64,000 bases of DNA, taken from NCBI GenBank assembly GCA_033032865.1, contig JAWHQI010000305.1:310001-374000 (forward strand). The letters run 5' to 3'. The DNA is from Dactylorhiza incarnata. Taxonomy: Eukaryota; Streptophyta; Magnoliopsida; Asparagales; Orchidaceae. Shown piece by piece: positions 1 through 11,439 of the stretch (position 1 is the stretch's first letter; each line of letters opens with the position of its first letter). A program made the translations under genes and the position numbers. A model generated the notes under the pieces. The model searched no databases. It had not been told where the DNA came from and worked only from the letters and a program-made list of their open reading frames with translations.

Positions 1-289
1 GGACATTGGTCCACTCGCCAACTCGGCCGGGCGAGTGGGGGGAATCCCCCACTCACCCAAGGGGCGGGCGAGTGGGGGACTCCCCCACTCGCCCAAGGGG
101 AGGGCGAGTGGAAGGACTCCACCCCCCCTCTTGCCCCGCTACTCCCTTCCTCCCTTCTCCGGGCCTCCCTCTTGCCTTGACCGATTCTGGTCGCCTCTGA
201 GTGGTCGCTCTACTTACCTCGGCCACCTTTACTCTCTCGACCTCATCCGCGTCGGGTCGCACCGACTCGGAAAATATGAGGGTTGTACA
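1..289 (-). repeat. Partial 3' LTR of element A
   Basis: The reverse complement starts TGTACAACCCTCATATTT, the same LTR start as element B at 17575 and 23825. The body contains the GCGAGTGGG palindromic motif typical of this LTR family. The window edge cuts the LTR. The polypurine tract, read on the minus strand, is about AAGAGCGGGGATTG just outside it. Confidence 0.8.
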
Positions 290-589
290 CAATCCCCGCT
301 CTTTTCGAGCTTGCCTTAAGCTCGGAAAGAAAGTCCAACCCACTTATTTGACGAGTAGGTGGGACCCTAGAGGAATCCACGAAGGGCCCTGCCAACGGGA
401 TGCTCCTGCCGAGATTATTAGTTGAACCTGACTTGAGGCGGAAGGCGAATCTTTCTCCACTTAACAACCTTCCTGTGAGCCGAGCTCAGCTGGAGGTGGA
501 GAAAGCTCAACACCTTAGGTCGAATTGAACTTGATCTTAGGTGGAGAAAAACTCAACACCTCTAGTCGAGCCGAGCTCAACCTGAGGTG

Positions 590-1355
590 GGAGGCGGAAA
601 CTCCACACCTGCTAGGGAGCCGAGCTCACCTGGAGGGGGAGGGGACTCCACACCTACCAGGGAGCCGAGCTCACCTGGAGGTGGAGGAACTCAACACCTA
701 ACAGGGAGCCGAGCTCACCTGGAGGTGGAGGAACTCAACACCTAATAGGGAGCCGAGCTCACCTGGAGGTGGAGGAACTCAACACCTAACAGGGAGCCGA
801 GCTCACCTGGAGGTGGAGGAACCCAACACCTAACAGGGAGCCGATCTCACTTGGAGGTGGAGAAAACTCCACGCCTAACATGGAGCCGAGCTCACCTGGA
901 GGTGGAGGAACTCAACACCTAACAGGGAGCCGAGCTCACCTGGAGGTGGAGGAACTCAACACCTAACAGGTAGCCGAGCTCACCTGGAGGTGGAGGAACT
1001 CAACACCTAACAGAGAGCCGACCTCACCTGGAGGTGGAGGAAACTCCACACCTAACAGGGAGCTGAGCTCACCTGGAGGTGGAGGAACTCAACACCTAAC
1101 AGGGAGCCGAGCTCACCTGGAGGTGGAGGAACTCAACACCTAACAGGGAGCCGAGCTCACCTGGAGGTGGAGGAACTCAACACCCAACAGGGGGCCGAGC
1201 TCACCTGGAGGTGGAGGAACTCAACACCTAACAGGGAGTCGAGCTCACCTGCAGGTGGAGGAACTCAACACCTAACAGGGAGCCGAGCTCACCTGGAGGT
1301 GGGGGAACTCAACACCTAATAGGGAGCCGAGCTCACCTGGAGGCGGAGGAACTCA
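590..1355. repeat. 44-bp tandem repeat array in element A
   Basis: Successive copies of GAGCCGAGCTCACCTGGAGG start at 662, 706, 750 and 794, a 44-bp period, and continue for about 17 units. Copies diverge slightly and include a few with altered endings. The array lies between the 81-bp array and the 3' LTR. Part of the flanking text (about 1500-1550) matches, inverted, the repeat block upstream of the 3' LTR of element B. Confidence 0.85.
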
Positions 1356-1589
1356 ACCATCTCACAAAAGCAATTACTCTTTCTGAGGTCTTGCCCGCAG
1401 CGAGTCGACCCGATGAGTCACCCATCAGCCGGCATGACTGAGCCCGGTGAATGGTCTGTAGTCGGGGGCCTTACCGATTGAAGGCGGAAGTACCCGTCCG
1501 CGTCCTAGGTGCTTACCTTCACCTGGAGGCAGAGGAACTCAACACCTCCTCAGACCGGCTTCTCTTCTTGGAGCCTTACCAACCCAAAC

Positions 1590-3200
1590 GAATCTTCCCG
1601 ACGAGCCACCCAGCGACCGACATCAACAAGCCCAGGCGAGTGGTCTCCAGTCGAGAACTCGACCTAAAATGAATCTACCTGACGAGCCACCCAGCGACCG
1701 ACATCAACAAGCCCTGGTGAGTGGTCTCCAGTCGAGAACTCGACCTAAAACGAATCTACTCGACGAGCCACCCAGCGACCGACATCAACAAGCCCGGGCG
1801 AGTGGTCTCCAGTCGAGGACTCGACCTAAAATGAATCTACCGACGAGCCACCCAGCGACCGACATCAACAAGCCCGGGCGAGTGGTCTCCAGTCGAGGAC
1901 TCGACCTAAAACGAATCTACCCGACGAGCCACCCAACGACCGACATCAACAAGCCCGGGCGAGTGGTCTCCAGTCGAGGACTCGACCTAAAACGAATCTA
2001 CCCGACGAGCCACCCAGCGACCGACATCAACAAGCCCGGGCGAGTGGTCTCCAGTCGAGGACTCGAACTAAAATGAATCTACCTGACGAGTCACCCAGCG
2101 ACCGACATCAACAAGCCCGGGCGAGTAGTCTCTAATCGAGGACTCAGCCAAAAACAAATCTACCCGACGAGCCACCCAGCGATCGGCATCAACAAGCCCG
2201 AGCGAGTGTCTCTAATCGAGGAATCGACCTAAAATGAATCAACCCGACGAGCCACCCAGCGACCGGCATCAACAAGCCCGGGCGAGTGGTCTCTAATCGA
2301 GGACTCGACCTAAAACGAATCTACCCGACGAGCCACCCAGCGACCGGCATCAACAAGCCCGGGCGAGTGGTCTCTAATAGAGGATTCGACCTTAAACGAA
2401 TCTACCCGATGAGCCACCCAATGACCGACATCAACAAGCCCGGGCAAGTTGTTTCTTATCGAGGACTCAACCTAAAACGAATCTACCCGACGAGCCACCC
2501 AGCGACCGATATCAACAAGCCCGGGCGAGTGGTCTCCAATCGAGAACTCGACCTAAAACGAATCTACCCGACGAGCCACCCAGCGACCGGCATCAACAAG
2601 CTCGGGCGAGTGGTCTCCAATCGAGGACTCGACCTAAAACGAATCTACGCGACGAGCCACCCAGCGACCGACATCAACAAGCCCATGCGAGTGGTCTCCA
2701 GTCGAGGACTCGACCTAAAATGAATCTACCTGATGAGCCACCCAGCGACCAGCATCAACAAGCCCGGGCGAGTGGTCTCCAGTCGAGGACTCGACCTAAA
2801 ACGAATCTACCCGACGAGCCACCCAGCGACCGACATCAACAAGCCCGTGCGAGTGGTCTCCAGTCGAGGACTCGACCTAAAACGAATCCACTCGACGAGC
2901 CACCCAGCGACCAGCATCAACAAGCCCGGGCGAGTGGTCTCCAGTCGAGGACTCGACCTAAAATGAATCTACCTGACGAGCCACCCAGCGACCGACATCA
3001 ACAAGCCCGGGCGAGTGGTCTCTAATCGAGGACTCGACCTAAAACGAATCTACCCGACGAGCCACCCAGCGACCGACATCAACAAGCCCGGGCAAGTGGT
3101 CTCTAATCGAGGACTCGACCAAAAACGAATCTACCGACGAGCCACCCAGCGACCGACATCAACAAGCCCGGGCAAGTGGTCTCTAATCAAGGACTCGACC
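1590..3200. repeat. 81-bp tandem repeat array in element A
   Basis: The core ACGAGCCACCCAGCGACCGA recurs at 1601, 1682, 1763, 1843 and 1924, a period of 80-81 bp, for about 20 copies. Because 81 is a multiple of three, several frames stay open for 60-145 codons; these show repeat periodicity, not a recognisable protein. The array sits where the pol genes of a full-length Tat element would be. Confidence 0.85.
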
Positions 3201-3324
3201 TAGATGCTATCTTTAACTACTTTTGATATATTCTAAATAGATTACATACCATTACAATGTGCTTCCTTGCGCTTACTCGGCCACATGCACCTTGTCCGTC
3301 TCCTTCATCACTTCCTCCATCTCC
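3201..3324. other. Short unassigned spacer between array and gag remnant
   Basis: This AT-richer stretch joins the end of the 81-bp array to the gag 3' end on the minus strand. No gene or motif is recognised in it. Confidence 0.4.
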
Positions 3325-4683
3325 TCAGCTTCCTCCTAGTCCTTCCAGGTTGAGTTGTCTCCTCTCTGTCGGGATTCTTCCTCCTTCCCGTACCTCCAGA
3401 AACTCTATGCATGTGGCTGTCGCGTGACCCTCCTGCTGATGGAAGTCACAGTACGGCAATGACATCATCCTTGCTTCCTTCCCTGCACGACCCCTCTTCT
3501 TATTTCCTCTTTTTCGGCCAATCGTCATGGCCTGCAGGGGTTGGGGTTGCAATGGCCTTGGGTCCGGCTGCCACCCTGCTGGGTTGAACCGTCCTTGTTC
3601 TCCCTGAAAGTTTCCTCTCCCTTGGAAATGGCCCCTTCCTGGGCCTTGAGGGAGTCCTCCTGGCGGCCTCCAGGTCGGTCGAGCGACTGGTAGTTGAAAC
3701 CCCCAGCCTTGTTCCTGCCCAACGGGGGGTCCCTGGTCCCCCTGACTTCTCGCTTCCTCCTTCTTCTTCCCTCCTTGCTCTTTCTTCTCCTCCTTCTCAC
3801 CCTAGGCCAACTTTGCCATGAACTTCTAGTTTGTGGCCTCACACTTAATTTCTTGAGCAGCGCACTCCATCAGCTCTTCGAAAGACAGGGGTGGGTCCCG
3901 AGTCAAGCTCATCCTGAACAACCCCTACTGTAAGCCGAGGGTGAAAGCCAGCTGCAGGGTATGCCCGGGCACCTCAATGATAAGGAGGACTTCCTCCTGG
4001 AATCTATCCACGTAACTCCCCAACGTCTCCCATGGCCTTTGCCGAACCAAGAACAGGGCCTCCGCCCCCTTCCTCCTCTTCTTTGAAGTGGAGAACCTTA
4101 GCAAGAAACTTCGGCGCAGGTCCTCAAAGTTGTAGATGGTTCCCACTGGGAGTTGGTGGAACCAGTCTCTCGCCTTCCCCCTGAACGTGACCGCGAAGAG
4201 TCTGCATTTAAAGGCATCCGACATTTGCCTGATCGAGGCCATGTCTTCGAATCACTGGAGATGCTGAACAAGGTCGTCCTTCCCTGCGTAGTAAGACATG
4301 TCAGGCTCGCTCAACCCATCTGGAACGGGAGATGAGATGATCAGCTCGCAGAAGGGACTTCCCCATCCTCCCTGGCGAGTCGAAAGCGTTCTCTCTGCCT
4401 CCCTACTGGGGTAGCCGGTCCCAGGAGAGCTGTTGAAGAGCACTCTTGCTTGAAGACCCAAGCCTTCCCTTATGGCTAGCTCCTTCCCTTGCCGATGTGC
4501 TTGCTCTGCCTCCATCGGAGATTGCGAGGCAAGCACGGGTGCGGGTGGTGTCGAGCACTCGCCGTGAGGGGGGAGTGCGACCCGCAAGAGCTCCAGGATC
4601 GACTTCCTGAACTCATCAAAATCACCCTTCTTCACGTACTCGCTGATAGGGGGTGAGTCCCCCAGCTCATCGCTTCCATCCAT
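3325..4683 (-). pseudogene. gag: Broken Tat gag polyprotein of element A
   Basis: The minus-strand frame starts at 4683 (MDGSDELGDSPP) and leads into a retrotransposon-gag capsid-like domain at about 4242-3925 (CRLFAVTFRGKARDWFHQLP, then LGSYVDRFQEE). A CCHC-like knuckle follows further on (YCDFHQQEGHATATC, about 3460). Gag would form the virus-like particle that packages element RNA. It is inactivated by an in-frame TGA at 4252-4254, where the TGG Trp codon appears to have been, a TAG at 3925-3927 and at least one frameshift, since 3842-3525 is in another frame and the knuckle returns to the first. The N-terminus resembles the gag start of element C. No protease is seen downstream. Confidence 0.82.
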
Positions 4684-4737
4684 GAGACTTGCTCAGAGCT
4701 TTCCGAACTAGCTGCGTCCACGCTCACCGAACCATAA

Positions 4738-5066
4738 TGTTGAAACCAGAGAACTGGTCTCGACGTTCGCAAGGGTGATGCAACTAACCCTTACTTGACC
4801 TGAGCGAGACCCCTGACCAGTCACTAAGAACCGAAGAATCTTGTCCTTGGAGAACACCCAAGTCCACAAACGGACCCCTTAAGCTGTAGCGTGGAGGTCC
4901 CACCACATACCCAGAAGCTCACATGAAACTTCCCCTCCCAATCCAATGCTGAGCCTGGGCAACTTGGAGGGCACTAAGGATCACCTCACCGTCCACCTTC
5001 AATGACAGGGGGAGGGGGGGGGGGGGGGGGGGGGTAGTGCTTGCTCACACGCGAGGGAGGGGGGTA
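4738..5066 (-). repeat. Truncated 5' LTR of element A, with poly-G tract
   Basis: The reverse complement ends in GGTTTCAACA at 4738, like the LTR 3' ends of B (18523 and 24777). It carries the family's signature text TGTCATTGAAGG and GCGTGTGAGCAAGCACTACC. The natural G-rich tract of the LTR is expanded here to a run of 21 G at 5014-5034. The LTR is cut at about 5066, where a second LTR fragment in the opposite orientation begins. Confidence 0.75.
5014..5034 (+). repeat. Poly-G run (21 G)
   Basis: Uninterrupted G homopolymer inside the truncated LTR of element A. It is one of four such runs, all G on the given strand. Confidence 0.95.
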
Positions 5067-5067
5067 C

Positions 5068-5255
5068 CATGTGAGCTTCCGGGTATGCGGTGGGACCTCC
5101 ACGCTGTAGCTTAAGGGGTTCGTTTGTGGACTTAAGTGTTCTCCAAGGACAAGGTTCTTCGGTTCTTAGTGACTGGTCAGGGGTCTCGCTCAGGTCAAGT
5201 AAGGGTTAGCTGCATCCCCATTGCGAACGTCGAGACCAGTTCTCTGGTTTCAACA
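5068..5255 (+). repeat. Plus-strand LTR 3' end fragment (Tat family)
   Basis: From about CATGTGAGCTTCC to TTTCAACA this is the same LTR 3' segment as 4738-4930 but in the opposite orientation, making an imperfect palindrome around the poly-G region. It ends at the canonical CA terminus at 5255 and is followed directly by MULE-related DNA, so 5255/5256 looks like a genuine element boundary. The matching left end would be outside the window. Confidence 0.7.
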
Positions 5256-5339
5256 TGCATCACCAAGGGTAACGTTAAGTTGTGATAGGGGTTACCTCCT
5301 GACAGTCAAAACAAGAAAGGGTACATTAAGAAAATATAA

Positions 5340-5937
5340 GAAAATCAAGTTCCAAACGTTGTGGGTGTAAGTTTGCATTGAGAGGACAAAGAGATGCGAA
5401 TAATGAATGGAAAATTATAGTTAAACATGGTATGCACAACCATGAATTCGTTCATCTTAAAGCACATTTATATGTCGGTAGACTTGATGGCAATGAGAAC
5501 AAGATAATGAAGGAGATGTTCAATGCCTGATGTATGCCTCGTAAAATTGTAATCACTTTAAGGAAAAGAAATCCGGAGAATTCTACATCACTTAGAACAA
5601 TCTACAATGAGAAAGCAAAGCTATACAGAACTCAACTAGATGGTGGAACTCCAATCCAACATTTGTTTAAGTGCATTAGTGCTTCCAGATATATTAGTTT
5701 CACTCAAGTAAATGAGAGCACTATGCATTTGGAAAGTTTGTTTTTTGCACATCCAACTTCAGCGCGTCTAAGTAATATGTTCTCAACTACATTTTATGAT
5801 TGATTGCACTTACAAGACGAACCATTATCGTTTGCCCCTACTTTCCATTGTTGGTGTTACATCTACCAATCAATCTTTTTACTCTTGTTTTGCCTTTATG
5901 CCAAGTGAAAATGAAGCCAATTATAAATGGGCTCTTG
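5340..5937 (+). pseudogene. MULE (MURA/FAR1-like) transposase relic, 5' part
   Basis: The frame reads through GQRDANNEWKIIVKHGMHNH and PRKIVITLRKRNPENSTSLR, then DCTYKTNHYRLPLLSIVGVT, which is the first catalytic-Asp block of Mutator-like transposases. Such proteins cut and paste DNA transposons in the nucleus. A TGA at 5528-5530 and a frameshift at about 5795 show it is dead. It breaks off at KWAL (5935), and the target-site copy TCTTG (5933-5937) precedes element C. The reading frame resumes exactly at 15551. Confidence 0.85.
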
Positions 5938-6705
5938 TGTACAACCCCGTGTTTGCCGAGTGGATTCATCGAGCCACCAGGTGACCTGGAGCAAGGTTAG
6001 GGCTCTGACGAGTGAGTCGAGCAAGTGGCGGGTCCCAGCTCGCACTCGCCCCTAACATGCATTCGCCCCCAACTCAGGGACGAGTGGCGAGTCCCAACTC
6101 TAGCGGGCACTCGCCGCTCCGGCGAGTCGATGCTAGGTGGCTTGGACTCGCCTGTTTGATTGGTTGTCTGTTTCCCAAGGTGATTCCTTTCCAGTCTGCA
6201 GTGAGTCATTCCAAACAGCGGGATTTCGTTGTTGACATACCATTTTGGGCTGCTTTTAGTAAAACTAGAATGCGGGATTCAACTATCCACAAACCGTTTT
6301 CAGAAAACTATAAATATACCCCCAAGGGCACCTTTAGAGAGGATCAGAAGCTTGCTCCTCTCTCCTCTGGTTAACTTTGGTCTGCTAGGGAGACCTGACC
6401 TGCCGTTCACCGTGGTTTCCAGGTGGATGGGGAAGGACTCTCTGGCATTCTCCAAGGTACCCAGCTCAGCAATTGGTTTGGGAGGAGAAGTTCGTTAGAT
6501 CTTCCGGGTTAGTGGAGGGACCTCCTTGCTGTAACTCGGGGGTCTGTTTCTAGTATTCCATTTCCGGTGAGTGAGTTTTCTAGTCTGGAGTGCCTGGTCA
6601 AAAGGTTGAGCCCAGGAGAAGTAAAAACAAACTACACTAGTCCGAACTCCTCTCGAGCTGTGGTTTCCGGGCTCAGAGGTTGAATCGTGGTTTCCTGGTT
6701 CAACA
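5938..6705 (+). repeat. 5' LTR of element C
   Basis: Begins TGTACAACCCCGTG and ends CTGGTTCAACA. A TATA-like stretch ACTATAAATATACCCCC lies near 6310. It is about as long as its partner at 14777-15545, with visible scattered substitutions. Confidence 0.9.
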
Positions 6706-6762
6706 TTTATGGTGCGGTGAGCGTGGACCGTAGTTTGTTTGGAAAATCCCGAGCAAAATCCA

Positions 6763-7092
6763 ATGGCTGGAAGTGAAGGACAAGGAGGCGACCTTGGGAA
6801 CTCGCCCCCCTCAGGCGAGTTCGTCAAAAAGAGCGACTTCGACGAATTCAGAAGACGATTCTGGAGACCCTGCGAGTCGCCCTCTCGCCGCTGGGCGAGT
6901 GCTCGACCCCCACGATCCCGATACTCGCTTCGCAAGCTCTGGGCGAGGCCGCACCTGGCGGGCGACAAGGGAAGGAGGTACAGGTGGAAGAGGTTGAGCG
7001 AGTCGTTCACGCGCGAGTACTGTTTCCCAGCCCGCCGAGTGCTCGCTACCCTGGCGAGGAGACCAGGCGAACGCTCCCAGCTCGCCAAGTAG
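6763..7092 (+). pseudogene. gag: Truncated gag N-terminus of element C
   Basis: The ATG at 6763 opens MAGSEGQGGDLGNSPPSGEF followed by VKKSDFDEF, matching the gag start of element A (VKKGDFDEF). The frame ends at 7090-7092 well before any capsid domain. Within about 40 bp the sequence becomes integrase, so an internal deletion removed most of gag plus protease, RT and RNase H. Confidence 0.75.
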
Positions 7093-7129
7093 GGTCAGGA
7101 AGCCCATTCTGCTAGCTGATCCTCTCAGC

Positions 7130-7950
7130 TCCTGTTCCGGAGGGATTCACGGAGCCAGTGGACAAAGGAGGTTCCTCCTAGTTATGATCGACTACTTCTC
7201 CAAGTGGCTGGAGGTGAAGGAGCTAGCAAAGACAACCTCGCAGGTGGTGCGGAACTTCATTTGGGGAGAGATAGTCTGTCGGCATGGGCTCCCCTAGTTA
7301 TTGTCACAGACAGCGAGCCGCAGTTCGCTAGCGAGGAGCTCACCAACTTCTGCAGCCAGTTGGGCATCGACCTCCGCTTTGCATCTGTCCATCACCCTCG
7401 GAGCAACGGACAAGTAGAGGCAGCAAACAAGACCATAGTGAACCTGCTAAAGAAGAAGGTAGAGAACTTGAAGGGCAGCTGGGTGGAGCAACTACCCTCA
7501 GTTCTTTGGGCCTTGAGGACCACTCTCAGCACGGCCATGGGAGATACCCCTTTTAAACTCTCACATGGCTCTGAAGTCGTGTTGTCGGTGGAGTTCAGGG
7601 TAAAATCCCACCAAGTGGTGGTCGCGGGAGAGGGAGACGATGAATGGTGGGTCGAAAATGAGGAGGAACAACGACTCTCGCTTGACCACGTGGAGGAGCT
7701 TCGGGACCTGGCAACCGTCCGTCAAGAGGAGATCAAGCGTATGATGGCAAGGTACTTCGACAAGAACATTCGAAGTAAGCACTTCGCAAAAGGGGACCTT
7801 GTCCTTAAAAAGGTCGACGTGGCGGGAAGGCCGCCGTCGGTCGGGAAGCTCAACCCCAACTGGGAGGGCCCATATGTAATGTTTGAAGTACTCAAGTCTG
7901 GAGGGTACCTCCTTCAGGATGTTGATGGGATTCTCCTTAGCAACACCTAG
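7130..7950 (+). pseudogene. Integrase fragment of element C
   Basis: Sequence from about 7160 reads GQRRFLLVMIDYFSKW and FIWGEIVCRHGLP. A 1-nt deletion near 7296 relative to element B then shifts it into the frame running to 7950, with VTDSEPQF, HHPRSNGQVEAANK and the C-terminal stretch GDLVLKKVDVAGR. The second catalytic Asp (TDS) and the Glu (QVEAANK) are present; the zinc-binding domain and first catalytic Asp are deleted. The stop at 7948-7950 is a TAG where B has TGG (Trp). The product cannot be an active integrase. Confidence 0.88.
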
Positions 7951-8039
7951 AGCGGCGATGACTTGAAATGTTTTTTATTCTTAATTATTAATAAAAGCTC
8001 GTTAAAAATTCTCCTGAATACGCATAGACCTCTACCCCG

Positions 8040-8710
8040 TCAGAGGGGGAGGATACCATGAGTTGAAAAGATCTAGGTTAAGCAGCGAGGAAAAAAGGTA
8101 AAAGTTATGATAAGAGACCCCTGAGTAGGTTCCGCCGACCGGGCTCTCACAAGCCGGCTGGGCAGGTTGACCGCTCAGGAGGCAGGTAGAAATTATGGTA
8201 AACATCCCCTGAGCAGGTTCCGCCGACCGATCTCTCATAAGCCGGTGAGGCAGGTTGACCGCTCAAGAGGCAGGTAGAAATTATGGTGAACAACCCTTGA
8301 GTAGGTTTAGCCGATCGGGCTCTCACAAACCGGCGGGGTAGGTTAACCTCTTAGGAGGCAGGTAAAAATTATGGTGAACAACCCTTGAGTAAGTTTCGCC
8401 GACCAGACTCTCATAAGTCGGCGGGGCAGGTTGACCGCGCAGGAGGCATGTAGTAATTATGATGAACAACCCCTGAGTAGGTTCCGTCGACCGGGCTCTC
8501 ATAAGACGGCGATGTAGGTTGACCACTCAGGAGGCAGGTAAAAATTATGGTGAACGACCCCTGAGTAGGTTCCGCCGACCGGGCTCTCACAAGCCGGCGG
8601 GGCAGGTTGACCGCTCAGGAGGCAAGTAGAAATTATGGTGAACAACCCCTGAGTAGGTTCCGCCGACCGGGCTCTCACAAGCCGGCGGGGCAGGTTGACC
8701 GCTTAGGCGT
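8040..8710. repeat. 88-bp tandem repeat array in element C
   Basis: GAGTAGGTTCCGCCGACCGG recurs at 8123, 8475, 8563 and 8651, an 88-bp period giving about seven or eight copies. Each unit contains GCCGACCGGGCTCTCACAAG followed by GCCGG, itself a weak inverted repeat. It lies directly downstream of the integrase stop. Confidence 0.85.
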
Positions 8711-8924
8711 CAGGTTGTAAGGTTACACTAAAAGGTCCCTAAAAATGATCCCGCTAACTAGGACCTTGAAGGCCTGTAGGGCCTGATCTCCTAGAAGACA
8801 GAGGGGATGAGACGAGAAGGGGTCCCAACCTAAACAGGGTAAAGGGGCGAGTCGGGTTGGTCTCTACACGGCCCTTCAACCCTTCCACTCGCTCTCGCAT
8901 GGATATTAGTAAGCGCGCGGGTTG

Positions 8925-8983
8925 TAAGACCCCCCTCCCCAGACTGAAGCGGGTTCAGGGAGGGGGGATCTTACTGCCCAAAG
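8925..8983. other. Terminal stem-loop of element D
   Basis: GTAAGACCCCCCTCCC is followed after about 18 nt by GGGAGGGGGGATCTTAC, a nearly perfect inverted repeat of about 16 bp starting two bases inside the element end. Confidence 0.75.
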
Positions 8984-9472
8984 AGGACTACCCAGCGCTT
9001 TCCGGGTGGCGACGTCCCACCCTCTCGAGCGCTGAGCGGTCTCTTTGTCAGGCACAAGAATCACAACATCACATCAGAACGCATAGCGGAAGCAATCGAA
9101 AGACAGAAAATCAAGCACACAGCTTATATTTACATAATTAACGGGCCGAAGCCTAATGTTTACAATCACTGCCTCGAAGGCTACATCGACTAAACAAAAG
9201 ATCTTAGTCTAGTCCTATAATCTAGGACTCACGTCGCGGAAGATGGGGCGAGGCTGCGGTAATCGAACGGGCCATCTCCAAGGCGGGTATCTCATCTTGT
9301 GGTGTGGGGGCTCCTCGCTGTCCCATCTCCTGTGATTGGTTATAAGAAATAACCGTTAGTCACAGAGCTAAGTAGAAAATACATCCCCTCCCCGGATCCA
9401 TATCCAGGGGGGCGGCTAAAGTATAGAAATAAAATAGTCGAAGCAAGGAAGAGGGTTAGCAGCAGGTAAACA

Positions 9473-9512
9473 TATATATATATATATATATATCTATATA
9501 TATATATAGATA
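9473..9512. repeat. (AT)n microsatellite
   Basis: An alternating TA run with one CT interruption, inside element D. Confidence 0.9.
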
Positions 9513-10169
9513 GGGCCTTCCGCCCTAATATCCGTAATCGCGCCGTATGGTAAATACGCAACACTATTTCGCGCATACGCACACCCAGGTGTTCAAACCT
9601 GTACGCACACAAAAAGACCTTGTGTCGACACAGTTTAGACCGCTTTTCTTCAAGCAGGGGAGCTAACCCTGCGGGCCTCACCGATGTGGCCGTCGGTGAC
9701 AGTGGCCAGTCTTGCCACTTCTGAATGTAGTCGTATCGTATCATTCAGGCCCTCCTGTACAACTTGGTGTACCAACTGGATGTGAGCGACATCCGGCGAG
9801 CCGATTTGTAGTCCGACCAGTGGAGGCAAAACTGCAGGCTCGGAGGGTGATAACCCACTGCGCACATCTCCCTGTCGCCATGAGTCGTCAACCCACCCGC
9901 ACCGGTACGAACGGTCTGCGGGCGTGACCAACCCGCCACTCCCAAACAATCTTCACCCGCTTTATATAAAAACAAGCACATAAGTGACGTGGCAATTCTA
10001 CTCGACCGGTCACACGACCTCTGACCGGGAGGATTAGCGGTATGAGGGCTCCTTGCTTGGGGCTAACCTGGGAGGAGGGACTCAACTCCAGGTTTTCCCC
10101 CAACTAAGGCCTCGCTGAAGGGAGGATAAGCACCGCATGGTTGCCATGCCAGCTCTGCATTAGCAAATA

Positions 10170-10460
10170 AATTAGGCCGAAAGCAGGGGCTATAACACTA
10201 AGCAGAAATGTAGGCCGAAAGCAGAGGCCATAACAATAAGCTGAAAAGTAGGCCGAAAGCAGAGGCCACGGTAATAAGCAGAAAAGTAGGCCGAAAGCAG
10301 AGGCCATAATGATAAACAGAAAAGTAGGCCGAAAGCAGAGGCCATAATGATAAACAGAAAAGTAGGCCGAAAGCAGAAGCCATAATGATAAACAGAAAAG
10401 TAGGCCGAAAGCAGAGGCCATAATGATAAACAGAAAAGTAGGCCGAAAGCAGAGGCTATA
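10170..10460. repeat. 38-bp tandem array in element D
   Basis: AGTAGGCCGAAAGCAGAGGC recurs every 38 bp (for example 10324 and 10362), about seven or eight copies. Confidence 0.85.
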
Positions 10461-10465
10461 ATGAC

Positions 10466-10665
10466 AGGACCAGTGCGAGACTGGATTTAAATGAAAGTAC
10501 GGAAAGTAAATGCGGGGGACCAGTGCGAGACTGGATTTAAAGGGAAGTACAGAAAGTAAATGCGGGGGACCAGTGCGAGACTGGATTTAAAGGGAAGTAC
10601 AGAAAGTAAATGCGGGGGACCAGTGCGAGACTGGATTTAACGGAAAGTACGGAAAGCAGTAAAAG
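10466..10665. repeat. 50-bp tandem array in element D
   Basis: GACCAGTGCGAGACTGGATT recurs at 10518, 10568 and 10618, a 50-bp period with four copies. Each unit holds the short palindrome CCAGTNCGAGACTGG. Confidence 0.85.
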
Positions 10666-11439
10666 CATAAAAGAAAGAGTTAGTAGTCCAATCACTCCAT
10701 AAGAGGAGGCTTCAATCGTCGACTCCGTTCTTTTATTATTGTCGCGGCGGGGTTAAATTTCGGCGCCGCGCCGCGATTTCGTTCCGATTTTCGCGTCGAT
10801 ATTCCGAGCTTAGTCGATTCCTTGGATAGATACGCATAATTTTAATAGGCATTTAAAAATATGCGTCGAGGGGGCGCCGATTCATTTCGATGAATTTCGC
10901 TCTTTTTTCGGACGTTTATTTCGCTTGTAAAATACTTTTGGGGGACCAAAATAAGATGTCACACCTCCCAAGTTTAATAGTAGTTGTGAAATACCTTTAA
11001 TTAGAGCCCTTAATTTTTGGTGATTTTTGCGAACTTATTTGGGCGTTTATTTTCTCAAAATAAACTTTATAAAGGGTTTTAAAAATATTAAATCTTTTCC
11101 TAAAATTCCCCAAAAATTACTGGAGGTGCCCCTTGGAGTGGGGCACATTTTCCATTTAGAAAGTTTCTTCTGAATATGCCCCCATTCCCCTCAGAAAAAT
11201 CAAACAGGGAAGGGGTTGTTTTTGGGGTGCAAATAGCAGCAGGGAGAAACCTGGGGGCGCCGCACCGGGCGCCCTCCTTGGGTCCCCACAGCGGATCCGC
11301 TATGGGGAGGGCACACAGTTGGAGGCGGGAGTTAAGAAAACAGGAGCCGCACGATCTCCTGGGGGAGATCGCGCTGCTCCCGTTTATTAAACGGGAAGCG
11401 GCCGCTGCCGCCGCCGGGCAGCGGCCGGTTGGGGCCGGC

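Larger units (their letters stand above)
1..5066 (-). mobile_element. Element A: gag-only Tat-lineage Ty3/Gypsy retrotransposon (partial)
   Basis: Read on the minus strand, the order is 5' LTR remnant (about 5066-4738), primer-site region TGGTTCGGTGAGCGTGG, a broken gag (4683-3325), two long tandem-repeat blocks, a purine-rich tract next to 290-303, then the 3' LTR (289 leftwards off the window). The LTR, leader and pre-LTR sequences closely match element B. No reverse transcriptase, RNase H or integrase is present: tandem repeats occupy the place of pol. This is the layout of a non-autonomous relative that could only be mobilised by enzymes supplied in trans. The left end and its target-site duplication lie outside the window, and the right LTR is truncated at an inverted junction. 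Confidence 0.8.

Noticed and set aside
1590..3200. CRISPR-like direct repeats
   Set aside because: The whole 81-bp unit is repeated without unique spacers and lies inside a plant retrotransposon; this is a satellite-like array.
9473..9512. TATA-rich segment as a promoter
   Set aside because: It is a simple (AT)n microsatellite with no adjacent gene.
10965..10985. TGTCACACCTCCC as the start of a 3' LTR of element D
   Set aside because: It resembles the D terminus only over about ten bases, and the following sequence does not match 8935 onwards, so two LTRs could not be shown.
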